Assembly (NCBI GenBank): GCA_003550325.1
Contig: QKWP01001163.1
Span: 41,177 to 105,176, forward strand
Direction of reading: 5' to 3'
DNA length: 64,000 bases
Origin: Gigaspora rosea
Lineage: Eukaryota; Glomeromycota; Glomeromycetes; Diversisporales; Gigasporaceae
A program made the translations under genes and the position numbers. The notes beneath the pieces are model-generated. The model was not told where the DNA came from and did not search any database. It saw only the letters and a list, made by a program, of their open reading frames with translations. Within the stretch, counting starts at the first letter, position 1. Each line of letters starts with the position of its first letter. Positions 13,370-24,250 of the stretch are shown in pieces.

Positions 13370-13890
13370 TGAAAGTATGTCAGGGTGGGCGGTGTTGGGG
13401 AAGAAGTGGTTGTCGGGACAAGGAAGGTTATTGAGGAAGGGAGGTTTTCGGGAAAGGGGGTTTGTCATGGAAAAAAGTGGTAGGCAGTGTTTTATGGTTG
13501 TCAGTTGTGTCGGGGATTAGGTGGATGTCGAGGAAGTGATTTTCATGCAAATAATTGTCAGATAAGTAGTTTGTCTGAAGAGGTTTGTTTAAGAAATGGT
13601 TGTTGGGAAAAAAATTTGCCGAAATGGATGTTAGGTGGCGGGAAAGTAATTATTGAAGAATTGGTTGTTGTGGAAGTGCATTGCACTAGTTTGTTTACAT
13701 TATATTAAGTATAAGACATATTTGTCTTATGCTTACATATTAACTTAATTTTGGGAAAGCTTTGGAGGTTTGGGAAAGTTTCGGAATTTTGGCATAGTTT
13801 CGGGCTTTTGGGTTTTAGTTTCGGGCAGAGGTTTGGAGTTTCAGTTTCAGTCATTGGCCCAAAGTAGTTTCGGGCAGCATCATTAGTTTG
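13370..13890. repeat. G-rich, strand-asymmetric degenerate tract
   Basis: About 500 bp in which the plus strand is rich in G and T and poor in C. It carries degenerate words such as 'gtggttgtcgggga', 'aaggaaggttattgagg' and, from 13755, 'gtttgggaaagtttcgg' / 'tttcgggcttttggg'. Open frames here are by-products of composition. It may be an eroded minisatellite. Confidence 0.5.
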
Positions 13891-14556
13891 GGCTATTTAC
13901 TAATTAAAATCCATATTGTTTTTTGAAAATCAGGGTAATTCTATAAGTTAGAGAAGGTTCAACCAAGTTGTCAAAAAATACAATTTAGCAAAATCCAACT
14001 TGAAGGTTTAAATACAATATTTCAAAACAATGCTGCAACTTAGTAAAATTCAATATTGTAAATTAATTTTAACAAATTTTAAGAACAAGAAACTCAATTT
14101 AAAATTGAACAAAAATTAATATTTTTTTTTTTAATATACAAAACCGGATAGATAAAATAGCTTCGTTATTCTATTGAAATTTTATAAATTTAATTGCCCA
14201 AACCTGAAATTTAATAGACTACGGAAATTTTTTATTTTGTTACTGAAATGATTCATTTCAACAAGAATGGGTGAAGAAAAATCATTTAATACCATTTTTT
14301 TTGGACTTCAGAGAAGATATTTTTCTATCAACTTAGAAGGGAAACCTGACACACGTTCAACAACATTTTACAAAATTCTGGCGAATTTAGATCATAAATC
14401 GAAGGTTCTCTTGAGTATACCTCTTGTATAGTATCCCCTTCTTCGTATAGTATATCTTGCCATTTTTGAAAAATTTTGAATACCACTGTATACAACGCTG
14501 TACGGTAATCAATGTATTAAATAATTCGCTAAAATTTTTAAAACTATACATCTAGC

Positions 14557-14694
14557 TTCCCGATGGTCATTGCCCCGACAGGCCATTTATCTGACATCAC
14601 ACAGTGATAATATACACCTACAACTAATAAAAATGCCAACTCTAACACTATGTAATGCCTGATAAAAGGCATGTCGGGGAATTGATTATCGGAA
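14557..14694. mobile_element. 138-bp MITE-like inverted-repeat element
   Basis: The left arm 'ccgatggtcattgccccgac' and the reverse complement of the right arm (ccgataatcaattccccgac) match over about 40 bp, continuing into 'aggccatttatctgacat' versus 'atgccttttatcaggcat'. No clear target-site duplication was found. Confidence 0.6.
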
Positions 14695-14840
14695 AAATGT
14701 AACGAGAAAATAATATAGTTTGCATTGTACTATGCGACATAACGATTTTATGGAGTGAATTTTATGAGATCTCGCATTGATGCCTAATGAATGATGGAAA
14801 CTTCTGTCAAGCAATTTTATATAAACAAAATGAAAATATA

Positions 14841-15072
14841 TACAAAAATAATAATTATAAATACAGAAAAAAATCGATTAACACAAAAATAATAATTATA
14901 AATACAGAAAAAAATCGATTAACACAAAAATAATAATTATAAATAAAGAAAAAAACCGATTAACACAAAAATAATAATTATAAATACAGAAAAAAATCGA
15001 TTAACACAAAAATAATAATTATAAATACAGAAAAAAATCGATTAACACAAAAATAATAATTATAAATTCAGA
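14841..15072. repeat. 41-bp tandem repeat, about 5.5 copies
   Basis: The unit 'acacaaaaataataattata' followed by 'aatacagaaaaaaatcgatta' repeats with a 41-bp period (for example at 14881 and 14922) with one or two changes per copy. It ends about 50 bp from the stop codon of the PD-(D/E)XK nuclease gene. Confidence 0.9.
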
Positions 15073-15120
15073 AAAAAAATAAAATTTTAATCGATTAACG
15101 ACTGCCCTTTTTAAGTCAAA

Positions 15121-15842
15121 CTAAATATCTTCTAAATTTGTAAGTACAATTCCTAATCTATCTGCGGTATCCTGTGCATCATGCGAATATCCATCAACAT
15201 ATTTACCATTCAAATATATCAGTTTAAAAGGGATCACTACAACACCTAAAATCCAGATAGATATTAAATCAAGAGCTCCTCTCAATTCACGGACGATCAC
15301 AGGCCCTGAAATTTAAAATATTTATTTAAGATGAAAGCAACCAAAATCAAAAAATATATATTTATATATTTACCAATTTTTCTGCTATGATTCTTACATT
15401 GGGCACCAAAAGAGATACCATACATACTCCAGCGTATATCAATTCCACCGTCCCTTAAAATGATAAAAAATGAGTAACGTGATAGAAAATCGCTACTTTT
15501 CTAAAACTGAGAAGAACGTTCAACAAAAAAAGTTGGCCATGAAGTGCTTTCAATTCTTGGTCTGTATGTATTCCTATTCACCATAAATTCGGAAGCGCTG
15601 TAGCAGGCATAGCCGAACATCGAAAACTAGAAGAACGTTCAATAGCCGAAACTGTTGGCCACGAAGAGCTTTCATTCTAGATATTTTACATCGATAGTGG
15701 CAGCATAATTTCAGAACACAATACACATGCATTAACCCAGTGAATAAACTCACCCTGTTCCTATGCAACTAACACCATCCCTATGTACAGGTGCTCCTGG
15801 AAGTAACTGGACGATGTCAAATTTTGTATTTAGTGAAGGGTT
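15121..15842 (-). CDS. PD-(D/E)XK (Mrr-like) nuclease-domain protein, 5' truncated
   Basis: Three exons join in frame: 15754-15842 (5' end open), 15374-15453 and 15121-15305 (stop TAG). The product reads ...KFDIVQLLPGAPVHRDGVSC, then IGTGDGGIDIRWSMYG, ISFGAQCKNHSRKIG, PVIVRELRGALDLIS, and ends IVLTNLEDI. 'GDGGIDI' followed about 17 residues later by 'QCK' is the Asp...Gln-x-Lys core of restriction-endonuclease-like (type IV, Mrr-type) nucleases, and 'VRELRGAL' fits the following helix. It could cleave DNA in the nucleus. Rhizophagus carries many related sequences, so it may be a repeat-family member. Upstream of 15842 a poly-A run replaces any recognisable exon, so the gene is either truncated or has a start I cannot find. 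Confidence 0.65.
15500..15680. repeat. diverged duplication within the nuclease-gene intron
   Basis: 'agaagaacgttcaa...gttggccatgaagtgctttcaattct' (near 15510) recurs in 'agaagaacgttcaatagcc...gttggccacgaagagctttcattct' (near 15629), about 118 bp apart. On the plus strand the second copy reads KLEERSIAETVGHEELSF before a stop. It may be the remnant of another protein-coding repeat inserted into the intron. Confidence 0.45.
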
Positions 15843-15976
15843 TTTTTTTTTATTATCATGTGTAATTCATGTATAATATTATATCCAATCGTTTTTTATA
15901 AAAAAAATTATGTAATAGATATTATATAAAATCTCAAATTTTGATTGGTTGGCCCAAAGCCTGGTTTTGCTGTGGC

Positions 15977-16089
15977 TAGGGTGTGCTGTGCAATGGACCG
16001 GGCCGAACCCGATAATTTGCGGGTTGGGCCTGAATTTTCAGGCCCATAATTTAATTGGGCCGGTCCAACCCGGCCCATTGCACACCCTA
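15977..16089. mobile_element. 113-bp hAT-type MITE with perfect 8-bp TSD
   Basis: The element begins TAGGGTGTGC and ends GCACACCCTA. It is flanked on both sides by GCTGTGGC (15969-15976 and 16090-16097). The arms continue imperfectly through 'caatggaccgggcc' versus 'caatgggccgggtt', and the centre is a smaller palindrome (gggcctgaattttcaggccc). The whole element can fold as one GC-rich hairpin, unusual in this AT-rich DNA. The TAGGG ends and 8-bp duplication are hAT characteristics. Confidence 0.9.
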
Positions 16090-16097
16090 GCTGTGGC

Positions 16098-17783
16098 CCT
16101 CCCCAAATATAATAAATATATTCTTAATGAAGTTTTTTACTTGTAATAAATATAATAAACATAATTTATAAACTTGAGCTGATGCTAAGATCTGCTGATG
16201 TTAAGAATCGATCCTATTTTAATAAAAAATTTTGGGATGCATTTTTTTTTAGAATTAGGTTAAGGTTTAGGATTAGATTTATTAATAAAAGAATATATTT
16301 GTGGATTTTATTAAGTTTCGTAGACTTAACCAAATCGCAGCATCAGCCAAACAATATTTATTACGTATAAACTTGTCTCGTAATAAATAAATAAATAAAT
16401 AAATAAATATAACTTATATATTACGAAATTGTAAAATTATTAATTATTTAGACTTGGATTTGAATTTAAAAATTTGTAAAATTGAACAGAACTTAGAAAT
16501 TAAAGCAAAATGAAATAATACAAAACATTTGAGAAGCTACATTTCAAATATTAGCTGACTATTTACTACAGAGCTCATACCTCCTAAGATATTTGGTCTA
16601 TGGGCGTTCTCAAGCACCTCTCTCAGTGAATTCAATAGAATATGAGTCTATTGAGGAAGATGTTTGGAAATGCCCTAATGTCTAAAGCGGAGAAGATTCT
16701 TAAAATACATATTTTATCGAATTAACTTTAGGGTTAGGGTTATCTTAGATAAGGTTAGGTTAAGTTTTAGGTAGTTATATATGAGCAAAATTGTCTTCCC
16801 GACATTTTTAATTAATTTACCCAAGGTAGGATTATACTACCGTCTTTTGTATTTTTCAGGTTTTTCTTCTTTCTTGTTTTGCTTCGCCAAAGATCATCAA
16901 AATTTATAATTTGATTGGCCAGATGTCACGGGATCCTATGTGAGATTTTGTTTACAATATCAAAAAAAGTGCTTAAATAAATTTCATGCAAAATAATAAA
17001 ATTTTTAATTCTAAAATGCTATCTATCTTGATGCTAAAAAAAAATAAATTTTAATTAATTAATACGTCAATTCTACTCTGAAAATTGAATTGCTTTTGAA
17101 CGAAGCGGCTTAGGATAAACTGATCACATTTTATCTTCCTTAATCGTTTTGAATCTCTTCAATTATCGGAAAACGATCATGAAAATATCCAAAAAAGTCA
17201 ATTCAAAATTATTAAATAATTTAATAACTACAACAAAGTAAAAAAATTATTTTTACGTATTATTTTATTCCATTTATTATTATTATTTTTTTTTTTGAAT
17301 CAACTTAAAAAAACAACAGCATTAATGCATTATAAACCCCATACAACCAATTAAAACTCTAATACATTTACAACAACAAAAAAAGTATTAATTTGACATA
17401 TAAAAATGTTATCAAAGTGTATATTGGTTTAAATAATAAAAAAAAAAAATAGAAAACGTCTATATTGAAAAAAAAACTATTATAAAATTATATGATATAC
17501 AATGCTTATATCTACAAAAAAAAAAATAGTTGTAAAAAAAAAAAAAAAATGCTGTTTAGGAAATTAATTAAAAAAATGAATATAAACAAAAGTCCAATTT
17601 TTTCGATATTGATTATAAATAACCAAATATATACGCAGGTTAGAAAAGAATCCATCAGACAAAAAAAAAAAATAATAATAAAAAATAAAAATAAAGATAA
17701 TATATATATATTAGATGCAAGGATAGTACGGATATAATAATTTTGGGTAATTTTCATATTTTGTTTATATAACTTAATAATAA
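16098..17783. other. intergenic, repeat remnants only
   Basis: Contains an (aaat)n run at 16380-16408 and an 80-bp inverted repeat near 16600-16680 (ggcgttctcaagcacctctc / its degenerate complement). 16728-16870 has telomere-like 'ttagggttagggtt' followed by 'gtcttcccgacattttt', a module also found at 27.95 and 50.95 kb. 17.5-17.75 kb is A-rich low complexity. No gene is supported. Confidence 0.5.
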
Positions 17784-20700
17784 TTACACAAGCACAAATT
17801 CATATTCACTCAGATCCGGTGAGTTTTTGTTAATTGACCTTAATGGTTCTCGTGATGGTACTATACCTACAAAATCTTTTTCATCTGATGGTGTATTATT
17901 CTCTATTATGATCGAATGAGGATTTGGAGTCTTAAAGGTAAAATTTGAAGTGGAATTGGAATTTCGGGTAATGGATGAGGTATTTGAACATCTACTTCTA
18001 CATAAGTAATGATTGTCTAGTTGAGCTTCTTTAAGTAATTCTGTTAGTTCTTCAGTATTTTTTGAATGAATGTTTTGACAAAAAACTTGATTTTCAGATC
18101 TGGCTTCTTTAAGTAATTCTGTCAAAGAATCATTATCTTGACATATACTCTGACACAAATGTTCATCCAATTGTGCTTCTCTAAGTAATTCTGCTAACAT
18201 TCTTGTAGTTTCGGAATCTTCACTACCTTGACTGGACAGATGAACCCATTCCAAAAATTGACTTTCACACATTTCACCGGATAAAATTATATTCGTATCT
18301 TCATCTAATTCATCCGTATCATCATCATAATCAGTTGAAAGTAAACTATCCGATTTTTCACATGTTGATTGTTGTGATGAAGATAATATAGAAGTTTTAT
18401 CCAAATTTTTGTTTGTGTGATCTATATTTGATATATCTTGATTTTCTTGTGTTTTTTCTTGTAATTGATTTAACACATCATATTTCCACTCTGATCCACG
18501 AAGAACATCCCATTTTTCATCTTCGTTTACAAATTTTTTTCTATCTTTCTTTGATTTTATTGATTTTTGTCTATTTTCCAATAAAAATGATCTCCAAATT
18601 GTCCAAACCTTTTCAGCAATTCTCCGCCTTTTTCTTTTCATGAAAAGGCTGACAAGATAATATTCAGAAGGAAAACCTCCAATATGATGTTGAGAAGGAC
18701 CAATACCTTCTTCCAATTCAACATCAGCGCCATAGGGCATTGATAGTAAGGCAATTGATAAATCATTTTTTGGAAAATAGTAATCAGACCATAAAGTAAT
18801 AACCCTTGCATCAGTATCAGGACGCAAAACATCTTTTTTCCACGAATGACCACTCCAAGTACTATGATCATTATGATGAATTAAGTCATATGGACGAATT
18901 CTTTGATATAATGGATTTCTGAACCATTGTTTACGTTCTTTAACCCATGACCATATACTTCTAGTTCTTTCTCTTAATTGTATAGCTTCTCGTTCACATT
19001 CAGAATTGCATAAAAAATCACCAAATGGAGAATTTCCAGCCGCAGCTCGAGCAAGACATAACAAAAAGAAGTCATTATATTCGAATGCAGATGGAAATTG
19101 TTCCAAGATATGATGAAGACATGTAAGGAACAAAAGAAACACTGGAGCAGGAGCGGTTTCTAAATTTTGAGGCTCTTTAATATTACGAGAAGTTTGTTTA
19201 ATCTTTGATCTGGGATCATTATTACAAAGATTATAAGGAAGATCACTACGTGAACGAAAAGGATGACCAATGGCAATCCATTCCTTCTCAATTAGCACTT
19301 GTAGACCCTATGATCCAATTTTTTGTTTAAAGAAATTATTAAAACATTATTATAATTATTATAAATAGATTAAAATAGAATAAAATATTTTTACATTATA
19401 AACAAACCTTAATTGTTCGATAAAATGGATCTACCATTATTTGAGCCAATGAAACCAATTGCGTAGTTCTTTTAAAAGAAAAATATAAATATTTGTTAAC
19501 ATTTAACATATATAAATGTATAATCATTGAAATAAAAATAATTCCTTACCTGTCCCAACCATCTGTACAATGCTTTAATTACATTAGCAGGATTGATTAA
19601 TGAGATTGTAAAAAATATAATGCGGATATGATAATTATATGATAAATATATGATAATTATATTGAAAACCACATACCACTAAAACACTAGCATCTTCATC
19701 CACTAACTTTCCAACAACACCGTCTTTACCCCCAGCAGATCTAAGTAGATCAGCCACATGATCCAACCATCCTGTAGCTTTCAGTACCGAAAACCAATTT
19801 GGTGATGAAGCATTAGTTGTGATTGCGCGTAATAAAGCGGAATGAGAAGCAGCAATTGTATGAATATTTGAAAGACCAAGAAATTGTAAAGTTGTATTTT
19901 GTGGATAATTTTCTAAATACATAATAACGGTTAATAATATGTTTAAATTCGATATATATTAATAATTATTATAATTATTATAATGAAATATTTAAAATAA
20001 ATACCTATATTTTCATAACCTCCACCTTGACATCCATTAGTAAAAGCAGCAGCATAACCTCTTGCATCTAACACGCATAATTTCATACCACAAGGTTCAT
20101 AAAAACCACCATAATGTTTAGAAAATCTATTATTACTACTATTATTATTATTATTAAGATCATCCCCTTTACTTATTCTCGTAGCAGCTAAAATTTGATG
20201 TTCTTCATCAACAGTGGAAAGAACTTCACGCATTAAAGTTTCATCTTCTAAACCTCTTGAACCTAAGAAACCAACCATTGGTTGACCACTCCTCATTAAT
20301 ACATTATGACCTTTTTTCCAACAAATAACAGGAAAACGTCCACGAGAACGAAATTTAGCAAGATTTTCAAAAAAAGCAGAACCAGATTGTGAATCAGAAG
20401 TAGCTTGTGAACTAACAGTAGGTTGAGTTTCAATTGAAGCATTAGATAAATTAGAGTAAGTACTAGATGAATTTAAATTCGTTAAAGTTTCTTTAAGAAT
20501 TTGTGTTGGTAAAATGAAATCTTGAGGATAAGTCGGAGATACTGAAAAATCATCATTGATAGATGCGATGCACCTAAAATTATAGTAAGTATTAAAAAAT
20601 AATAATAATGATGATAAATAATAATAATAAATAATAATAATAATATAAATTATAATTTAAAAATAAAATATTTATTACCATGAATCTTTATTCATCTGCA

Positions 20701-21754
20701 TCCGTTCAAACTCCTTTTGTATTTTATACCCTTTAGACCAGCCCAAATCACGAGTTCGTTTAAAAACAGATTCATCCAAGCCTTTTCTTATTACATCATC
20801 ATCATCCTCTTCATCACTACTCAAACCACCAAATAATTCCTCAAAAATTTTTTCTTCTAATGATAATTTACGAGTACGTTGAGAATTTTGATCACGTTTT
20901 ATCGAATCAATTTTTTTAAATACTTCAGTCTCACCCATATGAAAAGCAAAAGTAGATTCTAAACTATTAGGATAAACAAAACGTTTCATTATAGTTGAAA
21001 AATCATTACATAAGGAATTAGCAGTGGTTCTTATATTGATATAATTTCCTACTAATGCTGTTGGTTTTGGTTTTGAGAATTTAAACAAATATTTTGATGG
21101 AGAAAACTTGAGGGAAATTGTAATTTGAGCTTGAGATTCCTCAATTTGAGATATAGAAAGATGTGGAATTTGTGTAATAGAACGCATCATATCTATTTGT
21201 GGATGTAATGATGATGTAGGGAAATTTGTGGAATTTCTTACAGGTCGATAACAAGTTCGATAATTAGTTATTAATACTGTAGACTTTATGTGAAAAGAAA
21301 ATTATAATAATAATATAAAGAATAAACCGAATCGAATGAATAAAATAAAATAAATAATAAAAAATTTAGAATGAAAAAAATTAAAACGTAAATATAAAAA
21401 ATTCTCGGGATTAATAAATTGTTACCTCATTAGTAGAACCATCCGATTGACTGTAAAATTCACCGATTCCATCATCACATTCTTTAAATCCACCATCAGC
21501 AGTAGTTTCAAAAAGTTTTATCGCGCAGGTTTTTGCAATAAATTCAATAGTTTCTCCGGGTAACAGACAAAGTCCTTGAGGAATGGCTAATTTTGCACTT
21601 TCTAAATCAAATCCCATTTTGAGACCAGGTACATGGGAAAACTTTGATTGATTTGAACTATTTAAAACAAAAAATATAAATATAAATTTTTAAAGGTTCA
21701 TGCAAAAAAATATAATAATTATGCATTAAAATACGATAAATCAACCTACTCCAT
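17784..21754 (-). CDS. myotubularin-related phosphoinositide 3-phosphatase
   Basis: Eight exons, all phase-consistent: 21750-21754, 21426-21657, 20679-21283, 20005-20573, 19677-19912, 19550-19572, 19408-19468, 17784-19307. They give 1084 residues. Order: GRAM/PH-like domain (CLLPGETIEF..., STVLITNYRTCYRP), linker with an acidic insert, then the phosphatase domain: ...FRSRGRFPVICWKKGHN, MRSGQPMVGFLGSRG, LDARGYAAAF, LQFLGLSNIHTI, the active-site loop HCTDGWDR (about 550-557, Cys551 and Arg557), TTQLVSLAQIMVDPFYRTIK and LIEKEWIAIGHPF. The Cys-x5-Arg loop is complete, so it should hydrolyse PI3P / PI(3,5)P2 on endosomal membranes. The C-terminus is long, acidic and coiled, with three degenerate 'ELLKEAQLD' repeats; I see no FYVE finger. 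The start was chosen because ATG GA joins TTCAAAT in frame; the 5-nt coding exon is inference. Confidence 0.9.
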
Positions 21755-24030
21755 TTTCGAGTAAATGAAGGGATCACTATATAAACAAACATATTAAATT
21801 GACAAATTAACGAAATTAAAAAAATTAATGCAATTTGTAAAAAAAAAAAATTTTTTTAATTTCCAAAAAGTCACATGAAATCAAAAATTATATATACATT
21901 TTTTTTTTTTTAATTTTTTTTATATTTTTTTTTTTTTTTTTTTTTACTTTCTAAAGAGTTTCATAAGAAACGCCGTACAATATTTGCGGAGTGAGGCTCG
22001 GAGCGTTAGAGAATCTACGTGACATAAACCAACTCTGGTCCGCAACAAAAAGAGTTCTCCTACTTATGTAAGCTTTTTTTATCCTCAAAGCAACAAATTT
22101 ATTTAAAGCAGTAAGAAGGAAAAGAAAAAAAAAAGTTGGCGCAATATATGGCGGAGTTTTTATATTCACCGAAGGAGTTCAATTTGTGACACAATCACAA
22201 AATAAAACACCAATAATTTTAATATAAATATGTACGTGTGTGTAAATCGAGCTTAGATTTTCAGCATAATCTAGCGTAACTATAAATGAATTTACCGAGA
22301 ATTGTTCTTACTTGATCGAATAAATATTATAGATCAACCATGCGTATTTAACTAACTTTAATGAATGAATTTTGGAACTTTTTTTAATTAATAGATTAAT
22401 AAACCCGGATATTTGTTTTAAAAAATATGTATCATTTATTTCAAACTAAAAAAAATTCAAATTCTGTAGGTACATACGTACAGTACGTACAGTACGTTCT
22501 TATCTGTTACGATTCTCCACTTACAGCTTAGAAAAAAAACTATAAAAGATCATCGAAACACAAAATTACTCGAATCTCTTATTGGTTTACAAGAGATAAA
22601 ACGCCCTTTTAAAAATTTATCAAATTTTGACCAATCAGATTATAAAAACTTCGCCATTGACGTTCTATTATATGCTTTATATTGTGAAAAAATGTATTGT
22701 ATCCGGCTATTATTCGCAGGGCTAAAATGACATATGGTAAATGATTACATTTGATTTATTGTTTTTGATTCACTTTAAAGTTATATGAACCTTGTTGTAT
22801 CAAGGAAGATATTTTGAACAATGGTAAGTGGCACAGTAATTGACTGACATTTCGCTTTAGCCTAATTCAAACAGATTTGAGCATGGTCCAATGCTATGTC
22901 TGTATATGTTTAATTAAAAAACAATCACTATGTTTACGTTTTACCTATATTTCTTCGATTAGCTCAGATTATGACGCATATTGTTTGCATTATGCAATAA
23001 TAAACAAATTTTAAATCTTGCGTATTTTTTATCTACATAAGGTAGAGGTGGGTAATTTGGCTGTTAAATTTTGTTATCATCAAAACTTTTATTAGAAAGA
23101 TTAATAGTCAATTTTTATTTTTTGACATCATTTTGATTTTATCTTGATAAGGCAAATCGAATAAGATTTTTAGATTTCAATAAAAATAGACTAAATGTTA
23201 CGTATCTTATCTTTAATATGCACTTTATCTACTTTTGCTATATAGAGATGGGATCTTCGATTACGTATTCTTCATAAATATTCACGGGCTTTATTCATCC
23301 ACGGAATAGTATAGAATAAATATCTAGATTTAATATGGATATTCATTGATTTCTGGTTATATCTATATATTTCTAATATTAACTCTAAAACTATTAAACG
23401 AATTTTGTGAAACTTAAATATTCATTGAGTAATCGTATCTAATGTAATCTAATCATCTAACTACGTATCATGATTTTGTGTAACAGAATATTTGTGAAAA
23501 TAAATCGTGGATATCGCTCTACTGTTATATCTTTGTTTTTTACAATTTTAGAGTTAGAGTTAGAGTTAGAGTTAGAGGTAAAGTACGTAGCGTAAAAACC
23601 AAAATTAAATCTGTGCACTTTGCACATTAAATTTTAAAATAATAAGACTAATTTTCACCAGGGGTAATATTATTACGTAGTCATAATTTTTTCAAAAAAT
23701 ACAATACAGTACCTATTAGGGTCTATAAAAAAAATAGTGATTTAAAAGTAGTGCTTGATTGTTGTGGCACTAGCTAAATTAATTTGATTTTAGATATGAT
23801 AAAATAAAAAAACTAGTACTATTAATATAAATTTTACTTTATTATACAAATTTAGTTAGAATTATAGTACAGTATATATCACTACTAAATAATTAATAAT
23901 TACTAATATAATGGAGTAACTATAATATTACAACTAATATCACTGTTTATTTAGTTAAAAAAAATACCAAAAATTAGATAATTTTTTTTAAAAAAAAAAG
24001 AACCAATTTTAAAATCAAATTATAAGTTAT
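21755..24030. other. intergenic region upstream of the phosphatase
   Basis: Poly-A/poly-T runs at 21840-21955 may lie in the phosphatase promoter or leader. A minus-strand open frame at 21951-22169 has no recognisable domain. 22472-22500 is a tandem 'cagtacgta' cluster. 23548-23580 is a (gagtta)n hexanucleotide run. I see no gene. Confidence 0.4.
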
Positions 24031-24035
24031 AAAAA

Positions 24036-24208
24036 AGATCAATAAAAATTAAGAAAGATCAATAAAAATTAAGAAAGATCAATAAAAATTAAGAAAGATC
24101 AATAAAAATTAAAAAGATCAATAAAAATTAAGAAAGATCAATAAAAATTAAGAAAGATCAATAAAAATTAAGAAAGATCAATAAAAATTAAGAAAGATCA
24201 ATAAAAAT
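24036..24208. repeat. 20-bp tandem repeat, about 9 copies
   Basis: The unit 'agatcaataaaaattaagaa' is repeated with an exact 20-bp period apart from one shortened copy near 24110. It ends directly at a perfect hairpin. Confidence 0.9.
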
Positions 24209-24246
24209 AGAACAAAATTATTAAATAAATTTGTTCTATTTTTATT
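24200..24246. repeat. perfect 17-bp-arm hairpin
   Basis: 'aataaaaatagaacaaa' (24200-24216) and 'tttgttctatttttatt' (24230-24246) are perfect reverse complements around a 13-base AT loop. It follows the tandem array immediately and could be the end of the array or a foldback that seeded it. Confidence 0.7.
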
Positions 24247-24250
24247 AATC

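Noticed and set aside
14841..15072. CRISPR-like array of 41-bp units
   Set aside because: Adjacent near-identical tandem repeats with no spacers; ordinary minisatellite.
16728..16742. Interstitial telomere (TTAGGG repeats), also at 25238, 25755, 27931, 33161 and 59877
   Set aside because: Only two or three imperfect repeats each, several inside MITEs with clear terminal repeats; more likely part of transposon sequence than telomere relics.
17492..17757. Small Lys/Asn-rich ORF and its antisense partner
   Set aside because: Both strands are open because of A-rich low complexity; no conserved motif; lies in the 3' flank of the phosphatase.
18413..18871. ORFs on the opposite strand or in another frame of the phosphatase last exon
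   Set aside because: Shadows of the large myotubularin exon, which has clear domain text and phase-consistent introns.
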